Below, one piece after another: positions 1 to 5,804 of a stretch of DNA of 6,973 nucleotides; position 1 is the first letter of the stretch, and every line of letters begins with the position of its first letter. The position numbers were made by a program, and so were the translations under genes. This DNA is from Candidatus Bathyarchaeota archaeon (GTDB taxonomy: Archaea > Thermoproteota > Bathyarchaeia > 40CM-2-53-6), in NCBI GenBank assembly GCA_005888695.1, contig VBBH01000039.1, positions 1 through 6,973 of the forward strand. Direction: 5' to 3'. Below the pieces are notes generated by a model. The model saw only the letters and a program-made list of their open reading frames with translations. It did no database searches and was not told the origin of the DNA.

Positions 1-105
1 GGATTCGAACCCACGCGGGCACAAGGCCCAACGGCTGTCATGTTTCTGGCCATCAAACCGTATGAGATCTCGAGGCCGTCGCTTTAACCGCTCAGCCATC
101 CCGGC
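1..105 (-). tRNA. tRNA-Ser(CGA), intron-containing, 3' end cut by window edge
   Basis: Read on the minus strand, the 5' end is at 105: acceptor strand GCCGGGA (105-99), TG, and a D-arm with a GCT/AGC stem. The anticodon stem ACGGC (79-75) pairs with GCCGT (35-31). The loop is CTCGAG plus a final A after the intron, which puts anticodon CGA at 72-70 (reads UCG, serine). A long variable arm follows, with stem GGGC/GCCC (29-26 and 20-17), as expected for a class II tRNA. The T-arm GTGGG-TTCGAAT-CC runs into the window edge, so the last part of the T-stem, the 3' acceptor strand and the discriminator base are missing. Leucine was considered because it also has a long variable arm, but the CGA anticodon decides for serine. 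It is divergent from enolase, with 72 bp between them. Confidence 0.9.
37..68 (-). other. tRNA intron (32 nt) at position 37/38
   Basis: The two halves of the anticodon stem are perfectly complementary only if 32 nt are removed between G37 (position 69) and A38 (position 36). This is the canonical archaeal intron site, one base 3' of the anticodon, cut by the tRNA splicing endonuclease. Within the intron TCT/AGA and CAT/ATG pairs can form an internal hairpin. I can find only three pairs for the central helix of a bulge-helix-bulge (UCG of the loop with UGA near the 3' splice site, one a G-U), so the motif looks relaxed. The exact cut could shift by one base. Confidence 0.78.
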
Positions 106-130
106 ACGAACTTAGATGAAATAACCGAGG

Positions 131-140
131 CTCTTATACC
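131..140. promoter_or_regulatory. Shared divergent TATA/box A for tRNA-Ser and enolase
   Basis: CTTATA at 133-138 reads TATAAG on the minus strand, preceded there by an A/G-rich BRE-like stretch. Its centre is about 31 bp from the tRNA 5' end. It is also about 42 bp from the enolase TTG, which would leave a leader of roughly 16 nt holding an AGAGG ribosome-binding site at 171-175. Spacing fits archaeal box A geometry in both directions. The assignment is by inspection only. Confidence 0.5.
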
Positions 141-177
141 GCTTTTTACACTCCGCCAGAAAGAAGGCATAGAGGCT

Positions 178-1476
178 TTGACAGAAGCAAGCGATTTCAT
201 CATAGATAGAATCCAGGCACGGGAAGTACTCGATTCTAGAGGTAACCCGACCGTCCAAGCGGACGTCTACACGAAGCGCGGATTCGGACGATTTTCCGTC
301 CCTTCCGGTGCGTCCAAGGGCCGATTCGAAGCCCATGAACTCAGGGATACGAGGGATAAACGGTATGGAGGCTTGGGGGTACGCACCGCGGTTGGAAACG
401 TGACTAAAATCATCGGACCCTCCGTAATAGGATTGGACGCTCGGAACCAGTCGGGGATTGATCGGACTCTGTTGTCTCTGGACGGGACAGAGAGGAAGGA
501 TCGGTTGGGAGCCAACGCATTATTGGCTGTCTCAATCGCAGTCGCAAAGGCGGCGGCAGATACTAACAAGAAGCCCTTCTACAATTATCTCCTGACAATT
601 GGGAGGAGTCCACTGCTCCCGATGCCGATGATGAACATACTCAACGGAGGAAAACACGCGGGAAACGAAATTTCCTTTCAGGAATTCATGATACTCCCGA
701 GCGGCTTCAAGAATTTTCGAGGAGCCGTGCAAGCCGGTTCTGAAATCTACCACATGTTGGGGAAGATGCTCGTTGAGAAGTATGGTAAGAGCGCGGTGAA
801 TGTGGGCGATGAGGGTGGCTACGCACCATCACTGAAAAATATCCGGGTCGCCATAGACTCAGTAGATGCTGCCGTCCGAGAATCCGGTTACGCTAGCGGG
901 AAAGAAGTTCTTCTTGGGATCGACGCTGCTTCGGGAAGCTTCTACGATGAGAAGAGTCGGGCCTACATGGTCGATGGAGGAAAGATCAGTACGGAGAAGC
1001 TCTTTGAGTTGTACGAGGATCTAGTCAAGTCATACGGATTAAGATCGATCGAGGATCCGTTCCAAGACGATGATTTTGAAAACTTTGCAAGAATAACAGA
1101 AAAGTTGGCGGGGAAAGCGCAGATAGTTGGAGACGACCTGTTTGTTACTAACGCGAGTCGGCTGCGAAAAGGGATTGATGCGGGAGCGGCGAATGCCTTG
1201 TTGGTGAAGGTGAACCAGGCCGGGACACTGACCGAGACCCTAGAGGCGATTGACCTGGCGCGGAAGGCGAATTATGGATTGGTAATGAGTCATCGATCAG
1301 GGGAAACGGAGGATACCTCGATCGCGGATCTTGCAGTTGGACTAGCAACAGGTCAGATCAAGACCGGGGCCCCAGCAAGAGGAGAAAGGACCGCCAAGTA
1401 CAACAGATTACTGCAAATTGAAGAGGAACTAGGTGAAAAGGCGACGTACTACGGTCCTAATTTCCTCCAAAGTTAA
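178..1476 (+). CDS. eno: Enolase (phosphopyruvate hydratase)
   Basis: Cytosolic glycolytic/gluconeogenic enzyme interconverting 2-phosphoglycerate and phosphoenolpyruvate with Mg2+. The 432-residue length is normal for the family. Visible signatures: LDSRGNPTV (18-26); the mobile substrate loop SGASKGRFEA (43-52); LGANALLAVS (110-119); the NGGKHAGN segment with H160; GDEGG with the catalytic acid E212; metal ligands D249 (GIDAA), E292 (IEDPF) and D319 (VGDD); the general base K344 (LLVKVNQ); SHRSGETEDT (371-380); and K395 (QIKTG). The KHAGN motif and the GAPARGER stretch near the C-terminus look like archaeal enolases. The start is TTG with AGAGG four bases upstream (last G at 175, TTG at 178); no ATG lies in frame near the conserved N-terminus. 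The PLP enzyme follows after 45 bp on the same strand. In many archaea eno sits in a ribosomal/RNA polymerase subunit cluster; here it does not. Confidence 0.97.
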   Translation: MTEASDFIIDRIQAREVLDSRGNPTVQADVYTKRGFGRFSVPSGASKGRFEAHELRDTRDKRYGGLGVRTAVGNVTKIIGPSVIGLDARNQSGIDRTLLSLDGTERKDRLGANALLAVSIAVAKAAADTNKKPFYNYLLTIGRSPLLPMPMMNILNGGKHAGNEISFQEFMILPSGFKNFRGAVQAGSEIYHMLGKMLVEKYGKSAVNVGDEGGYAPSLKNIRVAIDSVDAAVRESGYASGKEVLLGIDAASGSFYDEKSRAYMVDGGKISTEKLFELYEDLVKSYGLRSIEDPFQDDDFENFARITEKLAGKAQIVGDDLFVTNASRLRKGIDAGAANALLVKVNQAGTLTETLEAIDLARKANYGLVMSHRSGETEDTSIADLAVGLATGQIKTGAPARGERTAKYNRLLQIEEELGEKATYYGPNFLQS

Positions 1477-1480
1477 ATCC
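1471..1480 (+). promoter_or_regulatory. Possible box A for the PLP enzyme
   Basis: AGTTAAATCC spans the enolase stop codon (TAA, 1474-1476). It lies about 47 bp upstream of the next start codon, which would give a leader of about 20 nt carrying the TAGGAG ribosome-binding site at 1506-1511. The downstream gene could instead be cotranscribed with eno across the 45-bp gap. Weak, by inspection only. Confidence 0.25.
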
Positions 1481-1521
1481 AGACGAATGTCCCTTGATGC
1501 CTCAGTAGGAGTAGTTTCGAG

Positions 1522-2664
1522 TTGAGATTCGCAACAAAAGCCATTCATGCGGGTCAGGAACCGGACAAGGCAACAGGCTCTGTGACAATCCCGATCTATC
1601 AGACCTCCACTTATGCTCAGCCAGAGCCTGGGCGGGAAGGCCCCTACGTGTATTCTCGCACAGCAAATCCAACGCGTACGGCTTTGGAAGAGAACTTGGC
1701 TGCTCTTGAGAATGGACGTTACGGCTTGGCCTTCAGTTCTGGCATGGCGGCGACAACCACGATTCTGATGCTTCTGAGTAAGGGGGATCACGTCATAGCT
1801 GCTGATGATGTCTATGGCGGGACGTACCGCTTGTTCCAGCAAGTTCTCAGCAACTACGGATTATCCTTCAGTTACGTTGACGCAAGGAACCCGGCGAAGG
1901 TTGAATCTGCTGTTCGCAAGAATACACGTTTGATCTGGATAGAGACGCCGACGAACCCTCTGATGAAAATTATCGACATTAAGAAAACAGCAAGAGTAGC
2001 AGCACGTGTCAAGGCGATGCTAGTTGTTGACAACACTTTCATGAGCCCCTACTTACAAAATCCATTAGATCACGCAGCGGATATTGTGGTCCACAGTACG
2101 ACGAAATATCTTGGTGGGCACAGCGATCTCATCGGAGGAGCAACAGTGACTTCTGATCGGAAAATCCAGGAGAGGCTGAAATTCTTACAAAACGCTGTCG
2201 GTCCCGTTCCTGGGCCTATGGATTGTTGGCTCATATTGCGAGGAGTAAAAACGCTCGCTGTGCGCATGGAAAGACATGACGCCAACGCCGCTAGAATAGT
2301 CAGCTTCCTACAAGAGGAGTCTAGAGTAGAACGCGTATACTATCCCGGGCTTGGTAATGATGAAGAGAGGAACATAATCAAGCGCCAGATGAGAGGACAC
2401 GGGGGAATGATCAGCTTCGATTTGAAGGGTGGCTTTGACGCCTGCAAGAGATTTCTCAAGAGACTCAGAGTGTTTACCGTCGCCGAGAGTCTAGGAGGAG
2501 TTGAGTCACTGATCGAGCACCCCGCCAGCATGACACACGCATCAGTTCCAAGAAACGTGAGACTTGAACGTGGAATCGGTGACGGACTGGTTAGGGTGTC
2601 CGTCGGAATAGAAGATGTCGATGACCTCTTGGCTGATCTAAAGAGCGGGTTCCAAGCGCTCTAG
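1522..2664 (+). CDS. Cystathionine gamma-synthase/gamma-lyase family PLP enzyme
   Basis: Fold-type I PLP enzyme of the Cys/Met metabolism family, acting in transsulfuration or related gamma-substitution/elimination on homoserine derivatives or cystathionine. The complete 380-residue length matches the family. Seen: YSRTANPT (44-51), whose Tyr and Arg contact the PLP phosphate of the neighbouring subunit; SSGMAA (72-77); VYGGTY with the stacking Tyr98; ETPTNP (141-146); VVDNT with D170; STTKYLGG with Schiff-base lysine K195; AESLGGVESL (321-330), where E328 matches the glutamate of gamma-acting members rather than the tyrosine typical of cystathionine beta-lyase; and R358 in LVRVSVG for the substrate carboxylate. 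The start is TTG with TAGGAG at 1506-1511. Synthase, lyase and methionine gamma-lyase activities cannot be separated from sequence alone, so no symbol is given. It ends 4 bp from the convergent carS stop. Confidence 0.93.
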   Translation: MRFATKAIHAGQEPDKATGSVTIPIYQTSTYAQPEPGREGPYVYSRTANPTRTALEENLAALENGRYGLAFSSGMAATTTILMLLSKGDHVIAADDVYGGTYRLFQQVLSNYGLSFSYVDARNPAKVESAVRKNTRLIWIETPTNPLMKIIDIKKTARVAARVKAMLVVDNTFMSPYLQNPLDHAADIVVHSTTKYLGGHSDLIGGATVTSDRKIQERLKFLQNAVGPVPGPMDCWLILRGVKTLAVRMERHDANAARIVSFLQEESRVERVYYPGLGNDEERNIIKRQMRGHGGMISFDLKGGFDACKRFLKRLRVFTVAESLGGVESLIEHPASMTHASVPRNVRLERGIGDGLVRVSVGIEDVDDLLADLKSGFQAL

Positions 2665-2668
2665 ACTT

Positions 2669-3163
2669 CTACCAGTAGGTCTTCTTCAGTCCAAGAAGGT
2701 AGGCACCATAGTTAGTTCCCAAGTGTATCGGTGGAGTCACAAAAACAACCAAGAGGACAGATCCCCAAGACAGAGGGAATACTAGCGAGCTGAAGACCAG
2801 CGCACCGAAGACGAAGTCCAGCTGGTCGATTATCAGCAGTGGGCCACCAGGCTTGATGCCTAGCCTTCTCTTGAGAAACGCGCCCAGCAAGTCTCCGAGT
2901 ACCGCCCCGACTCCCATGAGGAATCCCGCTATCGGCATCTGAGTACCAAAGGGATACTCGGCAATCCCGAAGATTGTCCCGGCGAAGATTCCCGCAAAGA
3001 GACCCCTGAACGTTTTGTGAGAGCCGAGAATTGGTCGTCCATCAGCAAAGTTACGTCCCCCATCGATCGGAGTTCCCCTTCCGAATATTAGAGGAGCCGC
3101 GTTCGCCACATATGATGGACCGATGAAAAGTAATGCGGCTGTAACCCAATCGTATGATTGAAT
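2669..3163 (-). CDS. carS: CDP-archaeol synthase, with probable ATT start
   Basis: Membrane enzyme that transfers CMP from CTP to the unsaturated archaetidic acid precursor, giving CDP-archaeol for ether phospholipids. Seen: ANAAPLIFG followed by TPIDGGRNFADGRPILG and KTFRG; then GDLLGAFLKRRLGIKPGGP and the IDQLDFVFGAL acidic segment, all typical of the family; several hydrophobic helices. The first canonical start (GTG at 3109) would give 146 residues and remove the N-terminal helix. The frame continues upstream with a family-like hydrophobic stretch (WVTAALLFIGPSY, then VANAAP) up to a stop at 3257-3259, but holds no ATG, GTG or TTG. ATT at 3163-3161 lies 10 nt after a strong GGAGG (3178-3174) and gives 164 residues, near the usual family size. 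Product certain; start inferred. It follows radB on the same strand after about 76 bp. Confidence 0.88.
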   Translation of the reverse strand: MQSYDWVTAALLFIGPSYVANAAPLIFGRGTPIDGGRNFADGRPILGSHKTFRGLFAGIFAGTIFGIAEYPFGTQMPIAGFLMGVGAVLGDLLGAFLKRRLGIKPGGPLLIIDQLDFVFGALVFSSLVFPLSWGSVLLVVFVTPPIHLGTNYGAYLLGLKKTYW

Positions 3164-3172
3164 GGTGCTAAT

Positions 3173-3178
3173 CCCTCC
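3173..3178 (-). promoter_or_regulatory. Shine-Dalgarno site of carS
   Basis: GGAGGG on the minus strand, the strongest ribosome-binding sequence in the radB-carS gap. It lies 10 nt before the in-frame ATT codon at 3163. It is far (more than 60 nt) from the GTG at 3109, so it argues for initiation upstream of that codon. Confidence 0.5.
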
Positions 3179-3223
3179 GCGGAAACGCTCCGTGCTGCGA
3201 TGACGGAAAAACGATGGTGGCGT

Positions 3224-3242
3224 TAGCCTAGTTAAAAGGCTA
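3224..3242 (-). other. Small hairpin over the radB stop codon
   Basis: TAGCCT (3224-3229) and AGGCTA (3237-3242) form a perfect 6-bp stem with a 7-nt loop. The radB TAG stop is part of the stem. In the minus-strand transcript the loop side contains TTTTAA, which also resembles a box A about 70 bp upstream of the carS ATT. It could be a processing or attenuation structure, an internal promoter, or chance. There is no following T-run like that of an intrinsic terminator. Confidence 0.3.
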
Positions 3243-3941
3243 GGCCTGTGCGTCCCTTATGCCGGTCTCATCGATACCGAAGAAAGCGCGTGGTCCGTCT
3301 TCCATGTCCCGTCCATGGATTTTCTCAAGCTTAGCCTCTCGAACATCCCTTTCCTTAGTCTGTCGGAGCCTCAAGATTAGCTTGGCCCAGTGTTGAAGCG
3401 TCCGGTCCGCAACAGGCTCCGTGGTCCAGAAACCTCCCTCAGGATGACTATGCACCTGTCCGGTGAGAAGTACAGTAACATCGTATCTTGCAGCTAGATC
3501 TGCAAGATAGGCTAGTTGACGATTCAACTCTCTGTTGTGGATCAACGCTTCTCGAGGGCCCACGGAATCGACCCGGTACAGTGTTGTCACGGAATCGATC
3601 ACGATCAGAGAGTGCTGGTCGCCAAGAAGATTCTCCATGTTCTCGACTATCCTTGCTTGCTCCCTGAGAACCTCCGGTTGGAACAAAAAGATGCGTTCCA
3701 GTAAATCATGTTCAACCGGAAGTCTTTGAGTCGAGAAAGATCTATCAGCGTCGATGTAGAAGACTCGTCCACCCTTCTTCGCCGCCTGGATCGCAGTGCT
3801 CATTGCCACTATCGTCTTCCCAGCGTTTGCTTTGCCGTAGATGAAACTAAGTTGCTTGGAGGGGAAACCACCCTGAAGCAGATGATCGAGGCTCTCAGCG
3901 CCTGTGCTCAGGGTGTCGAAACGGGGCATGTTCTGCGTCAT
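3240..3941 (-). CDS. radB: RadB-type RecA/RadA paralogue
   Basis: RecA-fold ATPase of the archaeal RadB type, a recombination mediator/paralogue thought to assist RadA in homologous repair. The predicted protein has 233 residues, close to RadB and much shorter than RadA, because the N-terminal helix-hairpin-helix domain is absent. Seen: STGAESLDHLLQGG (12-25), Walker A GKANAGKT (36-43), YIDAD (62-66), Walker B LIVIDS (112-117), VLLTGQVHS (157-165) and a C-terminal basic segment ending in FGIDETGI. A longer frame begins with TTG at 3986, but ATG at 3941 has a textbook AGGAGG (3956-3951) 9 nt upstream, and the divergent box A at 3990-3996 would put transcription start near 3967, inside the longer frame. 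I therefore chose ATG. A KaiC-like single-domain ATPase is the alternative reading. Confidence 0.82.
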   Translation of the reverse strand: MTQNMPRFDTLSTGAESLDHLLQGGFPSKQLSFIYGKANAGKTIVAMSTAIQAAKKGGRVFYIDADRSFSTQRLPVEHDLLERIFLFQPEVLREQARIVENMENLLGDQHSLIVIDSVTTLYRVDSVGPREALIHNRELNRQLAYLADLAARYDVTVLLTGQVHSHPEGGFWTTEPVADRTLQHWAKLILRLRQTKERDVREAKLEKIHGRDMEDGPRAFFGIDETGIRDAQA

Positions 3942-3987
3942 TGGCTTCGCCTCCTGTATACTAGGCCTCTCGTCCGGTATTGACAAT

Positions 3988-3998
3988 CACTTTAATGA
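3988..3998. promoter_or_regulatory. Bidirectional box A between radB and the Clp1-type kinase
   Basis: CACTTTAATGA contains CTTTAAT (3990-3996). Its centre is about 27 bp upstream of the kinase ATG at 4020, so transcription should start at or next to the start codon, giving a leaderless mRNA. The kinase has no good ribosome-binding site. Read on the minus strand (ATTAAAG) it is placed to start radB mRNA near 3967, leaving a leader of about 26 nt with AGGAGG. One element may serve both genes. Confidence 0.5.
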
Positions 3999-4019
3999 CA
4001 CTAGGGATCAACGCAAAAA

Positions 4020-5111
4020 ATGTTGCCCGCTTTCAAGCTACCACCAGGCAGGACACTAATCATCGATGGTCCAGCAGCAATCCGTCTGATTGATGGTGAA
4101 GCAAGTTGCTTTGGTGGATTGCTCGTTAGAAATCGCTGGGTGCTTGTCAAGGGTGAACGAAGAGTTCCAGTCGAATCCCTCACAGGCGCATCCTTGGAGG
4201 TAAAGACAGGCGAAGGCTCGGTGACTAAAGAGATTCAGGGTTCAACGATACCTGGGTCATGGATTGAAGCGGGTCAGATTGTCCGCCAAGCGCAAGGTAC
4301 CATAGTTGTCCTCGGAGATGTGGACTCTGGTAAGTCAAGCCTTTCAACTTATCTTGCGAACGTTTGCCATTCCAATAATATGACTGTGACGGTGATCGAT
4401 GCTGACATCGGCCAGGCTGACATTGGACCACCGACGACCGTCAGCGGGGCTTCTCTGACAGACATTGTCTACAGCCTTCAAGACCTTACACCGGAAGCGT
4501 GCTTCTTTATCGGGGACACGAGTCCAGGAGTTGTTCCGGAAAAGGTCTCTCGGGGATCTATCATGGTCAGGTCGCACCTGCCAGAGTCAGAGGTTCTCAT
4601 TGTCAATACTGATGGATGGATAGATGGATCAGAGGGTTTCAGCTACAAACTCCAGCTCTTGGAGAAACTTAGGCCGGACATAGTCTTAGGCCTTGGAAAC
4701 GATGCGAAACTGGATCCGATCCTCGACGCTCAAAACCATACAGTCCTCAAACTCGGACCATCTGAGTGTGCGCGAGCACGGAGTCGTGAGGAGAGAAAAA
4801 GAGCTAGGGAGGCAGGCTACAAGAAATTCCTCGATGGATCACGACGAAGAGAGTTGAGACTGGACGAATTGTCAGTTAGACCCTTCAACCATCCGGGACC
4901 AGTGGATATTTCGACTGTTCGACCATTGAGAGGAATCCTCACCGGGCTGATTGGATCGGATGAAATGCTGCTGGGGGTTTCTCGCTTGCTCAGCGTGAGA
5001 GGCAGAAAGATGAGTCTGGAGACGAAGGTTCAGGATATTCCCTCAGTTGTTGAACTGGGGGCTGTTCGGTTGTCACCGGATTATGAAGAATCCGGCTACG
5101 TTCACATGTAG
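4020..5111 (+). CDS. Clp1/Grc3-family polynucleotide 5'-hydroxyl kinase
   Basis: P-loop kinase that phosphorylates 5'-OH ends of RNA (and often DNA); archaeal members are the counterparts of eukaryotic Clp1 and Grc3/Nol9. The 363-residue length and domain order fit the archaeal single-protein kinases. N-terminal beta-rich domain, about 1-90; Walker A GDVDSGKSS (99-107) with K105; IDADIGQADIG (126-136), the Clp1-type D-x-D-x-GQ motif that carries the general base and metal ligand; GDTSPG (165-170); NTDGW (196-200), a family hallmark; an arginine-rich lid ARARSREERKRARE (251-264); and a C-terminal beta-rich domain from about 290. The ATG appears leaderless. Its divergent neighbour is radB, so both flanking genes act on nucleic acids. 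The 3' end overlaps the convergent methyltransferase by 10 bp. In vivo role (tRNA or rRNA ends, DNA repair) cannot be read from sequence. Confidence 0.92.
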   Translation: MLPAFKLPPGRTLIIDGPAAIRLIDGEASCFGGLLVRNRWVLVKGERRVPVESLTGASLEVKTGEGSVTKEIQGSTIPGSWIEAGQIVRQAQGTIVVLGDVDSGKSSLSTYLANVCHSNNMTVTVIDADIGQADIGPPTTVSGASLTDIVYSLQDLTPEACFFIGDTSPGVVPEKVSRGSIMVRSHLPESEVLIVNTDGWIDGSEGFSYKLQLLEKLRPDIVLGLGNDAKLDPILDAQNHTVLKLGPSECARARSREERKRAREAGYKKFLDGSRRRELRLDELSVRPFNHPGPVDISTVRPLRGILTGLIGSDEMLLGVSRLLSVRGRKMSLETKVQDIPSVVELGAVRLSPDYEESGYVHM

Positions 5112-5584
5112 GATTCTGGGACAGAATAGACGTAGATCGTGTGCTCGTTATAGTTCTCTTTACGAGCGGGTTTCCATCCGTTTATCATGAAATCGTGGCT
5201 CACGATCCTTGTTTTGGGATGTGCCTCGGCTCTAAGCTTCGGCTTCAATCGTTCATTTGCGTAAGTAGTAAGGTAGAGGGTAACGACCGTTGCCTCTTTC
5301 AAGTCGGCCTGAAAGAGGTCCCGGTTGAAGATCTTAACTCTCGCATCAAGGCTCTGACGCGTTATCTCGGACGATGCAGTCTTGAACAGATCTTCGCGTA
5401 TTTCATAACCGAATGCTGCCTTCGCCCCAAAATCCTTTACGGCAGTTGTGAGAATTCGGCCGTCCCCAGATCCGAGGTCGACAAGCACATCATCTTTTCC
5501 AACTTTTCCCACTTCCAGCATTTTCCGTACTACGTCATGTGGAGAAGCGACGAATGGGGCACAACTCAATGTTCTATACTCCAA
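5102..5584 (-). CDS. Class I SAM methyltransferase, aKMT/FAM173-like
   Basis: Small single-domain seven-beta-strand methyltransferase of 160 residues. Seen: an N-terminal CAPFVASPHDVVRKML segment (8-22), motif I VDLGSGDGR (35-43) for SAM binding, acidic E61 ending strand 2 (GYEI), NRDLFQADL (87-95) where D89 fits the adenine-side acid, TLYLTTYANERLKPKL (102-117), and TRIVSHDFMINGWKP (125-139). This order resembles the FAM173/ATPSc-KMT family and its archaeal relative aKMT of Sulfolobales, a broad-specificity protein lysine methyltransferase of about the same length. Substrate assignment is therefore an inference, and a small-molecule or RNA substrate is not excluded. Start TTG at 5584 has no clear ribosome-binding site; a box A at 5617-5624 implies a very short leader. 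A second TTG, five codons in, is possible. The C-terminus overlaps the kinase gene on the other strand. Confidence 0.85.
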   Translation of the reverse strand: MEYRTLSCAPFVASPHDVVRKMLEVGKVGKDDVLVDLGSGDGRILTTAVKDFGAKAAFGYEIREDLFKTASSEITRQSLDARVKIFNRDLFQADLKEATVVTLYLTTYANERLKPKLRAEAHPKTRIVSHDFMINGWKPARKENYNEHTIYVYSVPESYM

Positions 5585-5615
5585 CTTTGTGAGGGGAGGG
5601 AATAATCGGACAAGG

Positions 5616-5626
5616 CTATTAAAACT
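5616..5626 (-). promoter_or_regulatory. Box A for the methyltransferase gene
   Basis: AGTTTTAATAG on the minus strand, centred about 36 bp upstream of the TTG at 5584. Transcription would begin near 5594, leaving about 10 nt of leader, consistent with the lack of a ribosome-binding site. Confidence 0.45.
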
Positions 5627-5640
5627 CTCTGGAAAATAGA

Positions 5641-5668
5641 TCGATCCAAACGACTTGATCGACGACTT
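5641..5668. repeat. Inverted and direct short repeats between divergent genes
   Basis: TCGATC (5641-5646) and GATCGA (5657-5662) form a 6-bp inverted repeat with a 10-bp spacer, and CGACTT occurs at 5651-5656 and again at 5663-5668, 12 bp apart. The cluster lies just upstream of the methyltransferase box A and about 75 bp upstream of the PAC2 box A. It could be a regulator site; chance is equally possible. Nothing else that I can identify lies in the 217-bp gap apart from the two promoters. Confidence 0.2.
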
Positions 5669-5732
5669 AGAAACCGCATGGGCCGAAGAAATTGTAACTG
5701 ATGTCGATTACGAGCCTAGTGTCAATAATCAA

Positions 5733-5743
5733 ACTATTTAAAG
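5733..5743 (+). promoter_or_regulatory. Box A for the PAC2-family gene
   Basis: ACTATTTAAAG matches the archaeal TATA consensus well. Its centre at about 5739 predicts transcription from near 5765 and a leader of about 37 nt before the ATG at 5802, containing GGAG at 5786-5789. Confidence 0.55.
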
Positions 5744-5785
5744 AGCCACGGCCGAGATTCTCCAGAATACATTCTCTTACGACTC

Positions 5786-5804
5786 GGAGTTTTATGCGAT
5801 AATG
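5786..5804 (+). promoter_or_regulatory. GGAG and a minimal upstream frame overlapping the PAC2 start
   Basis: GGAG (5786-5789) is followed after 4 nt by ATG CGA TAA (5794-5802), whose last base is the A of the PAC2 ATG (5802). GGAG is 12 nt from the PAC2 ATG, rather far for direct use. A ribosome could either initiate directly at 5802 or reinitiate after the two-residue frame. The pattern may be chance. Confidence 0.25.

Noticed and set aside
1..105. tRNA-Leu
   Set aside because: The long variable arm fits both, but the anticodon placed by stem pairing is CGA, which is serine.
1429..1842. 137-codon minus-strand frame over the eno-PLP enzyme junction
   Set aside because: Antisense to two confident genes and rich in Cys/Arg with no domain; a shadow of codon bias.
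3942..3986. Longer radB start (TTG 3986, 15 extra residues)
   Set aside because: No ribosome-binding site before it, it lies upstream of the predicted transcription start, and ATG 3941 has AGGAGG at ideal spacing.
4612..4631. GATG-like tandem repeat
   Set aside because: It simply encodes the conserved TDGWIDGS segment of the Clp1-family kinase.
5141..5605. 154-codon open frame on the plus strand
   Set aside because: It is antisense to the methyltransferase, which has clear motifs; its translation is rich in Cys, Phe and Ser with no recognisable domain.
5585..5801. Small RNA or box C/D RNA in the gap between the methyltransferase and PAC2 genes
   Set aside because: TGATG-like strings occur but no paired C and D boxes at usable spacing; two promoters explain the gap.
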